NCBI RefSeq assembly: GCF_016765795.1
Contig: NZ_JAESVP010000001.1
Span: forward strand, 496,001 to 560,000
Length of the DNA stretch: 64,000 nt
DNA from: Fuscibacter oryzae
GTDB taxonomy: Bacteria; Pseudomonadota; Alphaproteobacteria; Rhodobacterales; Rhodobacteraceae
Direction: 5' to 3'
Below are positions 8,695-16,467 of this stretch, one piece after another; the first letter of the stretch is position 1, and every line of letters starts with the position of its first letter. The notes under the pieces are model-generated. The model was not told the origin of the DNA, ran no database searches, and was given only the letters and a program-made list of their open reading frames with translations. Position numbers and translations under genes: made by a program.

Positions 8695-9749
8695 CGGCGC
8701 TGGCCGATATTCTGAAGGCCCGCATTGCCGCCACGGGGCCGATGCGGCTGTCCGATTACATGGCCGAATGCCTGCTGAACCCCCAGCACGGTTATTACTC
8801 CATGCGCGACCCCTTTGGCACGGGCGGCGATTTCATCACCGCGCCCGAAATCTCGCAGATGTTTGGCGAGCTTTTGGGCCTTGCCCTTGCGCAATACTGG
8901 CTGGACCTTGGCCGCCCTGCCCCCTTTACGCTGGCCGAGCTTGGCCCCGGCCGGGGCACGCTGATGGCCGATGTGCTGCGCGCCACCCGCGCGGTGCCCG
9001 GCTTTCACGCCGCCGCAAAGGTGCATCTGGTTGAGGCCAGCGCCACCCTGCGCCGCGTCCAGCGCCAAACGCTGGGCGATCACACCGTCACATGGCTGGA
9101 CCGGGCCGAAAGTTTGCCGCAAGCGCCCCTGTTCCTTTTGGCCAACGAATTCTTCGACGCGCTGCCCATCCGCCAGTTCACCCGCGATGCTGCAGGATGG
9201 CGCGAAACCATGGTCGGGCTGGAAGGTGACAATTTGCGCCTTGGTCTGTCCACCCCCGGCCCCTTTGGCGCGGTAGAGGACCGTCTGGACGATACCACGC
9301 CCGGCGATGTGGTGGAAATCTGCCCTGCCGCCGGGCCGGTCATGGCCGGGGTCGGCCAACGCATCGCCGCCCACGGCGGGCTGGCAATGATCATCGATTA
9401 TGGCAACTGGACCTCGCTGGGCGATACGTTTCAGGCGATGAAAGCGCACCGCTTTACACACCCCTTGGCTGAACCGGGCGAGGCTGACCTGACGGCCCAT
9501 GTTGCCTTTGAACCCTTGGCTGATGCGGCCCTGCCCGCCAACCATGCCTTTGTGAATCAAGGCTATCTGCTGACCACGCTTGGCATTGGCGCGCGCGCTG
9601 ACCGGCTGGCGCAGGGCCTGACCGGCGCGGCGCTGCTGGCGCATCAGGCCGCCACTCGCCGCTTGACCGCACCCGAGGAAATGGGACACTTGTTCAAGGC
9701 GCTGGCTATCTTTCCGCCCGGTGCCCCGCTGCCGCCCGGATTCGCATGA
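8691..9749 (+). CDS. Class I SAM-dependent methyltransferase, MidA/NDUFAF7 family
   Basis: The 352-residue protein has [27 protein letters not shown] and [17 protein letters not shown] in the first 100 residues, then [16 protein letters not shown], the family pattern. NDUFAF7 dimethylates an arginine of the complex I 49-kDa subunit; bacterial orthologues probably do the same. It is coupled to lgt upstream and pgeF downstream by 4-base overlaps. A second complex I accessory gene, the NDUFS6-like protein, lies across the divergent promoter. Confidence 0.93.
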   Translation: MTALADILKARIAATGPMRLSDYMAECLLNPQHGYYSMRDPFGTGGDFITAPEISQMFGELLGLALAQYWLDLGRPAPFTLAELGPGRGTLMADVLRATRAVPGFHAAAKVHLVEASATLRRVQRQTLGDHTVTWLDRAESLPQAPLFLLANEFFDALPIRQFTRDAAGWRETMVGLEGDNLRLGLSTPGPFGAVEDRLDDTTPGDVVEICPAAGPVMAGVGQRIAAHGGLAMIIDYGNWTSLGDTFQAMKAHRFTHPLAEPGEADLTAHVAFEPLADAALPANHAFVNQGYLLTTLGIGARADRLAQGLTGAALLAHQAATRRLTAPEEMGHLFKALAIFPPGAPLPPGFA

Positions 9750-10498
9750 CCCTTGACCTGATCACTTCAGCATCCCTGGCCCCGCGCCACGGGTTTTTCA
9801 CCCGCAAGGGCGGGGCGTCCTCGGGCATTTTTTCGGGGCTGAACTGCGGCACCGGGTCAAGTGACCAAAGCGAGATCGTGGCCATCAACCGTGCCCGCGC
9901 TGCGGCCGCCCTTGACCTTGCACCAGAGGCGTTGGTGTCGCTGCATCAGGTGCATTCCGCCGATGTGATCGCCGTGACCGGCCCTCTGGCAGACAAGCCC
10001 CGCGCCGATGGCGTGGTTACCGCGACCCCCGGCCTTGGCCTTGCCATCCTGACCGCTGATTGCCAGCCCGTGTTGTTTGCCGATGCGGGCGCAGGTGTGA
10101 TCGGGGCCGCCCATGCCGGATGGCGCGGTGCAAAAGAGGGGGTGCTGGAAGCGGTTCTGGACGCGATGGAGAGCTTGGGCGCCAGCCGGGCAAACACCGC
10201 CGCCGTGATCGGGCCCACGATCAGCCAGCGCGCCTATGAGGTTGGGCCTGAGTTTTTTGAGGCCTTTACCGACGACGACCGCGCAACCAACCGCTTTTTC
10301 ACCAGCGGTTCGGGCGACCGGTATCTGTTCGACCTGCCGTCCTATGGCCTGTGGCGGCTGCGGCAGGCGGGGGTGGGCAGCGCCGAATGGACCGGCCATT
10401 GCACCTATTCTGATCCGGCGAGATTCTTTTCCTTCCGCCGCACCACCCATGCGGCCGAGGCGGATTACGGGCGTCTGATCTCAATCATCCGTCTTTAG
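9746..10498 (+). CDS. pgeF: Peptidoglycan editing factor PgeF / multicopper polyphenol oxidase family
   Basis: This 250-residue protein has the YfiH/PgeF set: HGFFTRKGGAS and SGLNCGTGSSD near the N-terminus, SLHQVHSADV, ILTADCQPVLFAD and GAAHAGWRGAKEG. In E. coli PgeF removes wrongly incorporated amino acids from peptidoglycan precursors; older annotations call it laccase. The start overlaps the midA stop by four bases, so it is the last gene of the lgt-midA-pgeF unit. Confidence 0.93.
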   Translation: MTLDLITSASLAPRHGFFTRKGGASSGIFSGLNCGTGSSDQSEIVAINRARAAAALDLAPEALVSLHQVHSADVIAVTGPLADKPRADGVVTATPGLGLAILTADCQPVLFADAGAGVIGAAHAGWRGAKEGVLEAVLDAMESLGASRANTAAVIGPTISQRAYEVGPEFFEAFTDDDRATNRFFTSGSGDRYLFDLPSYGLWRLRQAGVGSAEWTGHCTYSDPARFFSFRRTTHAAEADYGRLISIIRL

Positions 10499-10575
10499 GG
10501 TGCGCCTTTTGGCCCGGATTTTGGCGCTTTTGGCGCAACAATCTGGCCATATCATTTCCCAAAAAGAAACAAGTT

Positions 10576-10728
10576 ATGGAAAATCAGTCCTTTACAAACA
10601 AGGCGTCACCGCCACGGTTCCCGCCCCTTTGCGCCCTCAATTCCGCGTTTCAGTCCAACCTGCGCCGCAAAGCCCTGCGAAACATGGGGCATACCGGAAA
10701 ACCGGACCAGACCAGGAGAGCAAGATGA
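10576..10728 (+). CDS. Possible 50-residue basic peptide overlapping the next small ORF
   Basis: An open frame begins MENQSFTNKASPPRFPP and ends in KPDQTRRAR. Its TGA overlaps the ATG of the 49-residue ORF in the ATGA form. The upstream AAGAAAC is a poor ribosome site. The protein is basic and lacks recognised domains. The exact 4-base overlap favours a real leader or coupled gene, but a chance frame in this GC-rich DNA is possible. Confidence 0.3.
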   Translation: MENQSFTNKASPPRFPPLCALNSAFQSNLRRKALRNMGHTGKPDQTRRAR

Positions 10729-10874
10729 CCAAGCAGCGCCGCTGGATGAAATCCGCTATCGCCGCCTCGATCGAGGTTCAGGTGGCCTTACCTTGGGCAC
10801 GCGCCACCCGCCGCCGTCCCGAGGCGATGAAAACCAAGCCTCAACAGCCGATCCGGGCGCTTGCCGCCCGCTAA
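10725..10874 (+). CDS. Small basic hypothetical protein, 49 residues
   Basis: The ATG at 10725 follows AGGAG by 6 bases, the best ribosome site in this neighbourhood. The product starts MTKQRRWMKSAIAASI and is rich in Arg and Lys with no acidic cluster. There is no signal peptide or known domain. I recall similar short basic peptides in Rhodobacterales but cannot confirm conservation. It lies 226 bases after pgeF, so it probably has its own promoter. Confidence 0.55.
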   Translation: MTKQRRWMKSAIAASIEVQVALPWARATRRRPEAMKTKPQQPIRALAAR

Positions 10875-11017
10875 GTCCCCGCAAATGTGGCAGGGGCGAT
10901 TCGTCTTTTGGCAGAGCGCGCCCCGCCCCAGTCACCGCTTTTGTAACGAGTTTTGTGAACAGTTTGCGTTGCTACAGGTACTTTGTGTTGCAATCTATGC
11001 GTAATGTGCAGACCCCT
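10875..11017. other. Start of the 354-base gene-free interval before matB
   Basis: Between the small ORF and the gene at 11229 no convincing coding frame exists. This first part is T-rich compared with its surroundings (TTTTGTAACGAGTTTTGTG at 10939-10957) and shows no clear motif. The rest of the interval holds the promoter-like and structured elements listed next. Confidence 0.5.
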
Positions 11018-11047
11018 TTGACAACCCTGACGCGTTTCGCCTAAATT
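11018..11047 (+). promoter_or_regulatory. Sigma-70-type promoter candidate for a small RNA
   Basis: A perfect TTGACA at 11018-11023 is separated by 18 bases from TAAATT at 11042-11047. It points away from the small ORFs and into a stretch with no coding frame, which ends in a hairpin. Confidence 0.5.
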
Positions 11048-11051
11048 TCCC

Positions 11052-11213
11052 CTTAGTTGCCCTAAGATGATGGCGGCTGGGGAAATTGTAAGACCCTACT
11101 GGGCTGCCCTCGCCGCGCCGGACACCTTGTTCGGTCATGTTCGGTCAAGGCCGCCCCGGCGTTCTCTGGCGCCACATAAGGGGCGGCCTGAGCATTTCAG
11201 GCCTCCCCTTTTC
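11052..11213 (+). ncRNA. Candidate structured small RNA of about 160 nt
   Basis: Downstream of the promoter there is a CTTAG-TTGCC-CTAAG hairpin (11052-11066) nested in a longer pairing, AATTTCCCC (11044-11052) with GGGGAAATT (11079-11087). Further on are a tandem exact 10-base repeat TGTTCGGTCA (11128-11147) and pairing of GGCCGCCCC (11149-11157) with GGGGCGGCC (11180-11188). A final hairpin is followed by CCCCTTTTC. No known RNA family was recognised. The 5' pairing starts inside the -10 element, so the true start site is uncertain. Confidence 0.35.
11185..11203. terminator. Hairpin between convergent units
   Basis: GGCCTGA, loop GCATT, TCAGGCC. It is followed by CCCCTTTTC on the plus strand and lies 25 bases past the matB stop on the minus strand, so it may end both transcripts. 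The T tract is weak. Confidence 0.5.
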
Positions 11214-11228
11214 ACCCATGCGCCCCGG

Positions 11229-12737
11229 CTATCCCTTGAACCACCCGGCATATTCGGCGCGCAGCAGGTTCTTTTGCACCTTGCCCATCGTGTTGCGTGG
11301 CAAATCGGCCAACACAATCGCCGCCTTGGGTTGCTTGAACCGCGCCAGCCGGTCGCGTAGGCCCGCCAGAACCGCCTGCGTATCCAGTATCACGCCTTTT
11401 TGCGGTGTCAGCACGGCAAAGACCGCCTCGCCAAAATCCGGGTGTGGCAGGCCGATCACCGCGCTTTCCAGCACGCCGGGCAGTTCATCCAGCAACATCT
11501 CGACCTCTTTGGGATAGATGTTGAATCCGCCGGAAATGATCAGATCCTTGGCCCGGCCCACGATGGTCACATAGCCATCGCTGTCCAGCGTGCCCAGATC
11601 GCCGGTGATGAACCAGCCATTCTCGCGCAGCTCTTCCCGCGTCTTCTCAGGCATCTGCCAATACCCCTGAAACACGTTCGGCCCGCGCACTTCGATCACG
11701 CCGACCTCACCCGACGCCACCGCACCCGCCTCGCCCATCAGCCGCAACTCCACCCCCGGCAAGGGCTGACCCACCGTTCCTGCCCGCCGGTCGCCGGCAT
11801 AGGGGTTAGAGGTGTTCATGTTCGTTTCCGTCATGCCATAGCGTTCCAGAATGCGATGACTGGTACGGGCCTCAAACTCCCGATGGGTCTCGGCCAGCAG
11901 CGGGGCCGACCCGGAAACGAACAGCCGCATATGCCCGGTCAGCGCCCGGTCGAACCGAGCATCGTCCAAAAGCCGCGTATAGAAGGTTGGCACCCCCATC
12001 ATCGCCGTCGCGCGCGGCAGCAAACCAATCACCTGATCAGCGTCAAAACCGGGCAGGAAAATCATCGCGCCGCCCGTCAGCAGGCTGATGTTTGACGCCA
12101 CGAACAGCCCATGCGTGTGAAAGATCGGTAGCGCATGCAGCAGCACATCATCTTTGGTGAAGTGCCACAAATCAGCCAGCACCTGCGCATTCGACAACAG
12201 GTTGCCGTGGCTCAGCATCGCCCCTTTTGATCGCCCAGTCGTGCCCGAAGTGTAAAGGATCGCCGCCAGATCACCGGCCCCGCGCGCAACAGGTGCAAAG
12301 CTGTCGGGCTGCCCCGCAGCAAGTTCGGCCAGTTCGCCGCCGCCCGTGGCCCCCAGCGTGATAAGCCGCGCACCATTCCGCGCCGCAACCGGGGCCAGCG
12401 CCGCCTGCCGGACCGGATCGCACAGGAACACCCTTGGCGTGGCATTGCCCAGGAAATACTCCACTTCCTCGGGCGTATAGGCGGTGTTCAGCGGCAAAAA
12501 CACCGCGCCCAAGCCGACGGTCGCCGCGTAAACCGCCAGCGCCTCGGGTGATTTCGCCACCTGCACCGCCACCCGATCACCGGGCAGCACGCCAGCGACC
12601 CGCAGGGCGTGGGCCTGCCGCGACACCAACCGCAGAAAGGCATCACCCGTGATCTCGCGCCCGTCGGCCAAGATCAGCAGCGCCGTCTCACGACCGGAAA
12701 GCGGGGTAAACAAGGCATCGAACAGCGTATTCGTCAT
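11229..12737 (-). CDS. matB: Malonyl-CoA synthetase (AMP-forming acyl-CoA ligase)
   Basis: This 502-residue ANL-superfamily ligase activates malonate to malonyl-CoA with ATP. The phosphate loop ILYTSGTTGRSKGAMLSHGN is near residue 160, then LERYGMTETNMNTSNPY, WFITGDLGTLDSDGY, GRAKDLIISGGFNIYPKE and the C-terminal lysine region LPRNTMGKVQKN. The YGMTETNMNTSNPY pattern is what I associate with MatB rather than acetyl-CoA synthetase. The ATG at 12737 has AAGGA upstream; the longer frame to 12806 lacks support. No malonyl-CoA decarboxylase or malonate transporter is adjacent. Confidence 0.85.
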   Translation of the reverse strand: MTNTLFDALFTPLSGRETALLILADGREITGDAFLRLVSRQAHALRVAGVLPGDRVAVQVAKSPEALAVYAATVGLGAVFLPLNTAYTPEEVEYFLGNATPRVFLCDPVRQAALAPVAARNGARLITLGATGGGELAELAAGQPDSFAPVARGAGDLAAILYTSGTTGRSKGAMLSHGNLLSNAQVLADLWHFTKDDVLLHALPIFHTHGLFVASNISLLTGGAMIFLPGFDADQVIGLLPRATAMMGVPTFYTRLLDDARFDRALTGHMRLFVSGSAPLLAETHREFEARTSHRILERYGMTETNMNTSNPYAGDRRAGTVGQPLPGVELRLMGEAGAVASGEVGVIEVRGPNVFQGYWQMPEKTREELRENGWFITGDLGTLDSDGYVTIVGRAKDLIISGGFNIYPKEVEMLLDELPGVLESAVIGLPHPDFGEAVFAVLTPQKGVILDTQAVLAGLRDRLARFKQPKAAIVLADLPRNTMGKVQKNLLRAEYAGWFKG

Positions 12738-12902
12738 GGCGTGGGCTTCCTTCAGCTCTTGCCACGGTTCTGCCACGGCCAAGGCAGTTTGCTCAAGCTG
12801 CGTCACAACCCGCCCGCGAAAGGCGCCAAAAACACCCTTTGGCGGACATTTTCCTGCCCCGGTTCGCTTGCAAGTTGAATTTATGTAAAACGGGAGGAAG
12901 CA

Positions 12903-13067
12903 ATGCAGCTTTACCGCAACCTGATCGCCCTGCTGGGTCGCAAGTCCACCACCGCAGCCCCTGATGCGTTCGCTGATCGCCTGTCGCGGATCGGCCTGCG
13001 CGAAGCCCGCCGCAGCCAGGTCTGCTCGGCGCTCTTCAGATATTCACCTCAACACCTGGAAGCCTGA
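12903..13067 (+). CDS. Possible small protein of 54 residues overlapping the mipZ 3' end
   Basis: ATG 12903 is preceded by GGGAGG with 5-base spacing, and the frame runs MQLYRNLIALLGRKS to SPQHLEA. It overlaps the last 32 bases of mipZ on the opposite strand. It is basic, with a short hydrophobic start (LIALLG), and has no known domain. The ribosome site is the main support. The 12738-12902 stretch before it holds only an AT-richer segment (GAATTTATGTAAAA, 12877-12890) that could contain a -10 element. Confidence 0.4.
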   Translation: MQLYRNLIALLGRKSTTAAPDAFADRLSRIGLREARRSQVCSALFRYSPQHLEA

Positions 13068-13845
13068 GCGCCTTCAACAGATCGCGCACCTCCTGACGTG
13101 CAGCGACATTCGAAAGGTTCAACTGGTCCACGCCAGTATCTTTCAGGTCCAGCACCGTCAGGCCGCGCGGAAACAGTTCGCGAAAGATCACCCGCTCGGC
13201 AAAGCCAGGCGCGACACGAAAGCCGATCCGGCGCGACAATTCTTCCAGCGCCGCGCCTACCTTGCGCTTGTTGTGCATCACCTGCGCGCCAACGCGATTG
13301 CGCAAAACGATCCAGTCGATGGGCTTCAGCCCGGCCTGCGCCCGCAATTGCCGCGCATTCCATACCATTTCCGAATAGATCGACGGCCCGATGATCTTGC
13401 CTGTCTCGGCATCAATCCGCGCCAACAGGTCGAAATCGACAAAACTGTCGTTCAGGGGCGTAATCAGCGTATCGGCCAGCGAATGGGCCACCTGACTTAG
13501 CCGCGTATGGCTGCCGGGGCAGTCGATGATGATGAAATCGCTGACGGGTTCCAGTGCCGCCACCGCCGCCGACAGCCGCGCATCATAGGGGTTTTCGCCG
13601 GGCAGCATCTGCGCCGGTTCCACCTCTGGCAGATCGCGGTAATCGGGCGAGGGCAGGTCGATTCCGGTGCGCGACAGATAGGCGCGGCGGTTTTCGACAT
13701 AGCGACCAAAGCTTTTCTGCCGCAGATCCAGATCAAGCGCCCCAACCCGGCGCCCCATCCGCACCAGCGCCGTCGCCACATGCATCGAGGTGGTGGACTT
13801 GCCCGATCCGCCCTTCTCGTTTCCGACGACGATGATATGCGCCAT
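13036..13845 (-). CDS. mipZ: Division-plane positioning ATPase MipZ
   Basis: This 269-residue ParA-superfamily ATPase has the deviant Walker A motif NEKGGSGKSTTSMHVA at residues 7-22, DLDLRQKSFGRYVENR, and FIIIDCPGSHTRLSQVAHSLADTLITPLNDSFVD. The conserved Asn/Asp-Phe-Asp and RNRVGAQVMHNKRKV blocks separate MipZ from chromosome ParA. MipZ forms a gradient that keeps FtsZ away from the poles in alphaproteobacteria. ATG 13845 follows GGGGGA by 4 bases; the longer frame to 13887 is not needed. Confidence 0.93.
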   Translation of the reverse strand: MAHIIVVGNEKGGSGKSTTSMHVATALVRMGRRVGALDLDLRQKSFGRYVENRRAYLSRTGIDLPSPDYRDLPEVEPAQMLPGENPYDARLSAAVAALEPVSDFIIIDCPGSHTRLSQVAHSLADTLITPLNDSFVDFDLLARIDAETGKIIGPSIYSEMVWNARQLRAQAGLKPIDWIVLRNRVGAQVMHNKRKVGAALEELSRRIGFRVAPGFAERVIFRELFPRGLTVLDLKDTGVDQLNLSNVAARQEVRDLLKALRLPGVEVNI

Positions 13846-13917
13846 TCTTTCCCCCGGCAGATTTCTTGCAGCATTCATAAGCGGCAAGGCGCCGGGAAGG
13901 AAGCGGCAAGGCGCCGA

Positions 13918-14364
13918 TTACCGCCCTGTTGCGGGCCCAAGGTCACGTTTTGCCGCCGCCTGCCGTCGCGCCCCGCGTAAGCTGGCCAGCCGCAACAGCC
14001 GCCGGAAGGTCGGGCATTCCAGATGCGACGGCGCCCGGCAATCAGCAACATGGCGCAAGGTGTCGCGCAGCGCGGCCAGATCGCGGATCTGACGGTCCAG
14101 ATCATCGGCCCGCGCGCGCAACTCGCCACGGGGAATATCGGGCCTGCCGTCCTTGCCAATCATCCCGGCAATATCGGCCAGCGAAAAGCCCGCTGATTTA
14201 CCCAGCGCCACCAGCGACAATCGCAACAACGCCTCTGGCCCGTATTGGCGGCGCAGACCATGGCGGCCTTCGGACGCGATAAGCCCGATCTCCTCGTAAT
14301 AGCGCAAGGCAGAGGGCGGCAGGCCAGTGCGGGCGGCCAGCGCCCCGATGTCCAGCGATTTCAT
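13918..14364 (-). CDS. MerR-family transcriptional regulator
   Basis: The 148-residue protein has an N-terminal MerR helix-turn-helix (IGALAARTGLPPSALRYYEEIGLI at residues 6-29) and the second helix block LRRQYGPEALLRLSLVALGKSAGFSLADI, then a coiled coil and a tail with C-x7-C-type cysteines (CRAPSHLEC). The cysteines could sense redox or a metal, but this is inference. It diverges from the MFS exporter at 14433, and a MerR-style operator lies between them, so it most likely controls that exporter. Confidence 0.85.
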   Translation of the reverse strand: MKSLDIGALAARTGLPPSALRYYEEIGLIASEGRHGLRRQYGPEALLRLSLVALGKSAGFSLADIAGMIGKDGRPDIPRGELRARADDLDRQIRDLAALRDTLRHVADCRAPSHLECPTFRRLLRLASLRGARRQAAAKRDLGPATGR

Positions 14365-14366
14365 TA

Positions 14367-14397
14367 TTGACCTCAAGTGAACTTTAAGTGGCAGATT
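14367..14397 (+). promoter_or_regulatory. MerR-type operator within an extended-spacer promoter
   Basis: TTGACC (14367-14372) and CAGATT (14392-14397) are spaced 19 bases apart. The spacer is filled by the imperfect inverted repeat ACCTCAAGT-GA-ACTTTAAGT (14370-14389, 7 of 9 positions paired). A 19-20 base spacer with a central dyad is the classic MerR activation layout. It faces the MFS gene. Confidence 0.65.
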
Positions 14398-14432
14398 GCC
14401 TGCCTTGGATGATTCGAGCAAGCGAGGTTCCC

Positions 14433-15806
14433 ATGTCTGCCCTCTCCCTGACCGCACCCCGTACCCGTCTTGCGACGGCAGGCCCTGCACTGGCGATGCT
14501 GCTGGCGTCCTTGGGCACCAGCATTGCCAACATCGCCCTGCCCCGCCTTGCCGAGTCGTTTCAGGCCCCCTTTGGCGTGGTTCAGTGGGTAGTGCTGGGC
14601 TACCTGTTGGCCGTGACCGTCGCAATTGTCGCAGCCGGGCGGCTGGGCGACCGCTTTGGCCACCGCCGGATGCTGGCGGCGGGCCTGTGGGTCTATACCC
14701 TTTCCGCAGCGCTGGGTGCCATTGCCCCTTCGGTCTGGGTGCTTATCATTGCGCGGGTGGCGCAGGGCTTTGGCGCGGCACTGATGATGGCGCTTCCGGT
14801 GGCGCTGTTGCGAGAGACGACGCCTCCAGAACGGCTTGGCCGTGCGATGGGGCTGATGGGCACCACATCGGCCATTGGCACCGCCCTTGGCCCGGCGCTG
14901 GGCGGGGCGCTGATCGCCGCCGCCGACTGGCGCGCGACCTTTGCGCTGCTGGCTGGACTGGGGCTTGTTGCGTTGGCTGTGGTGGGCGGTGGCGGGCAAG
15001 CCACTGGCGCGGCCCGCCGCTTGCCCGACCGGGCGGGGGCGGTGCTTTTTGCTTTGGCCGTCATGGCCTATGCCCTTGCGATGACAGCGGGGCCGCGCAA
15101 TCCGGCGTGGATGGCCGGGTTGTTGCTGGGCGCGGTTGTCGGAATGGGGGTGATGCTGGCGGTCAGCCGACGCGCAGCGATGCCATTCCTGCCCGTATCC
15201 TCTCTGGCTGCACCGGGGCTGCGGGTGGCACTGTTGGCAAACATGCTGGTGACGACGGTGATGATGGCCACATTGGTCGTCGGCCCGTTCTATCTGACGC
15301 GTGGGCTGGGCCTGACCGCGTGGCAGGCCGGGCTGATCATGGCTATCGGGCCGGTCACCTCGGCCCTGACCGGCGTTCCGGCAGGGCGGCTGGTGGACAG
15401 CGTGGGCAGCCTGCTCGTTGCGCGGATCGGGTTGGCAGTCAGCATCACCGGGGCGCTGCTGATGGCCATGCTGCCCGCTCGGATCGGGCTTTGGGGATAT
15501 GTTGCCGCCATTGCCCTGATGCCGCCCGGCTTTCAGTTGTTTCAGGCCGCGATCACCACACGGGTGATGGAAACCGCCGTGGCTTCAGAGCGCGGACTGA
15601 TCTCTGGCCTGCTAAGCCTGTCGCGCAATCTGGGTCTGGTGACGGGGGCCTCGCTGATGGCGGCGGTCTTTGGCTGGATTGCTGGCAGCCAGAACATCGC
15701 AGGCCTTGGAGCGGCAGCGGCCGGTCAGGGGTTGGCGGCAACCTTCTTGCTGGCGGCAGGCCTGCTGGTCGTGGCCTTGGGGTTGACCCGCATCATCCGG
15801 CGCTGA
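14433..15806 (+). CDS. MFS transporter, DHA2-type drug exporter
   Basis: The 457-residue membrane protein has about 12-14 hydrophobic segments. It carries the MFS loop motif AGRLGDRFGHRRML near residue 75, and ARVAQGFGAALMMALPVALLRE with SAIGTALGPALGGAL typical of DHA2/EmrB-like exporters. It probably exports a toxic small molecule by proton antiport. ATG 14433 follows GAGG. The divergent MerR gene and the operator at 14370-14389 suggest induction by the exported compound. A strong terminator follows. Confidence 0.85.
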   Translation: MSALSLTAPRTRLATAGPALAMLLASLGTSIANIALPRLAESFQAPFGVVQWVVLGYLLAVTVAIVAAGRLGDRFGHRRMLAAGLWVYTLSAALGAIAPSVWVLIIARVAQGFGAALMMALPVALLRETTPPERLGRAMGLMGTTSAIGTALGPALGGALIAAADWRATFALLAGLGLVALAVVGGGGQATGAARRLPDRAGAVLFALAVMAYALAMTAGPRNPAWMAGLLLGAVVGMGVMLAVSRRAAMPFLPVSSLAAPGLRVALLANMLVTTVMMATLVVGPFYLTRGLGLTAWQAGLIMAIGPVTSALTGVPAGRLVDSVGSLLVARIGLAVSITGALLMAMLPARIGLWGYVAAIALMPPGFQLFQAAITTRVMETAVASERGLISGLLSLSRNLGLVTGASLMAAVFGWIAGSQNIAGLGAAAAGQGLAATFLLAAGLLVVALGLTRIIRR

Positions 15807-15812
15807 AAACGA

Positions 15813-15838
15813 AAAGGCCCCGGAAAACCGGGGCCTTT
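15813..15838. terminator. Bidirectional terminator between MFS gene and rpmE
   Basis: AAAGGCCCCGG, loop AAAA, CCGGGGCCTTT: an 11-bp perfect stem with A/T ends on both strands, between two convergent genes. Confidence 0.85.
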
Positions 15839-15858
15839 CCTGTCAGAAGGGCGTTGGC

Positions 15859-16080
15859 TCAGAAACCAAGGCCCGCGTACTTGTTCTTGAACTTCGACAC
15901 GCGGCCGCCGGTGTCCATCAGCTTGGCGGTCTGGCCGGTCCAGGCGGGGTGCGACAGTGGATCGATGTCGAGCGACAGCGTTTCGCCTTCCTTGCCCCAG
16001 GTGGAGCGGGTGGAATAGGTCGTACCGTCGGTCATTTTCACTTCGATGAAGTGATAGTCGGGGTGAATACCGTCTCTCAT
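15859..16080 (-). CDS. rpmE: 50S ribosomal protein L31
   Basis: This 73-residue protein begins [19 protein letters not shown] and has [14 protein letters not shown] and [14 protein letters not shown], the L31 pattern. The cysteines of the zinc-binding form (C+ type) are absent, so this is the zinc-independent form. It is 12 bases downstream of rplS and is the last gene of the translation cluster before the terminator. Confidence 0.97.
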   Translation of the reverse strand: MRDGIHPDYHFIEVKMTDGTTYSTRSTWGKEGETLSLDIDPLSHPAWTGQTAKLMDTGGRVSKFKNKYAGLGF

Positions 16081-16092
16081 GGCAGCCGCTCC

Positions 16093-16467
16093 TTACTCGG
16101 ATTTCGCTTTGTAGGTCGAATCTTCCGCGATCCGGGCCGACTTGCCGCGGCGCGAGCGGAGGTAATACAGCTTGGCGCGACGGACCTTGCCGCGGCGCAC
16201 GACATCGATCGAATCGATGTTGGTCGAGTACAGCGGGAACACACGCTCCACGCCTTCGCCGAACGAAATCTTGCGGACGGTGAACGAGGCAGAGATGGTC
16301 GCGCCACCCTTGCGGCCGATCACGACGCCTTCATAGTTCTGCACGCGGGTCCGGGTGCCTTCGGTGACCTTGAAGCCAACGCGAACGGTGTCGCCGGCCT
16401 TGAAGTCTGGGATCTTCTTGCCAAGCGCAGCAATCTGCTCGGCCTCAATCTGTGCGATCAGGTTCAT
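16093..16467 (-). CDS. rplS: 50S ribosomal protein L19
   Basis: A 124-residue protein with [51 protein letters not shown] and [15 protein letters not shown], the complete L19 pattern. It lies at the 30S-50S interface. It belongs to the rpsP-rimM-trmD-rplS order, but a 435-base gap separates it from trmD, so it probably has its own promoter and leader. Confidence 0.98.
   Translation of the reverse strand: MNLIAQIEAEQIAALGKKIPDFKAGDTVRVGFKVTEGTRTRVQNYEGVVIGRKGGATISASFTVRKISFGEGVERVFPLYSTNIDSIDVVRRGKVRRAKLYYLRSRRGKSARIAEDSTYKAKSE

Noticed and set aside
11128-11147. Tandem TGTTCGGTCA repeat as an origin iteron or CRISPR unit
   Set aside because: Only two copies and no DnaA boxes, spacers or AT-rich unwinding region; treated as part of the candidate RNA.
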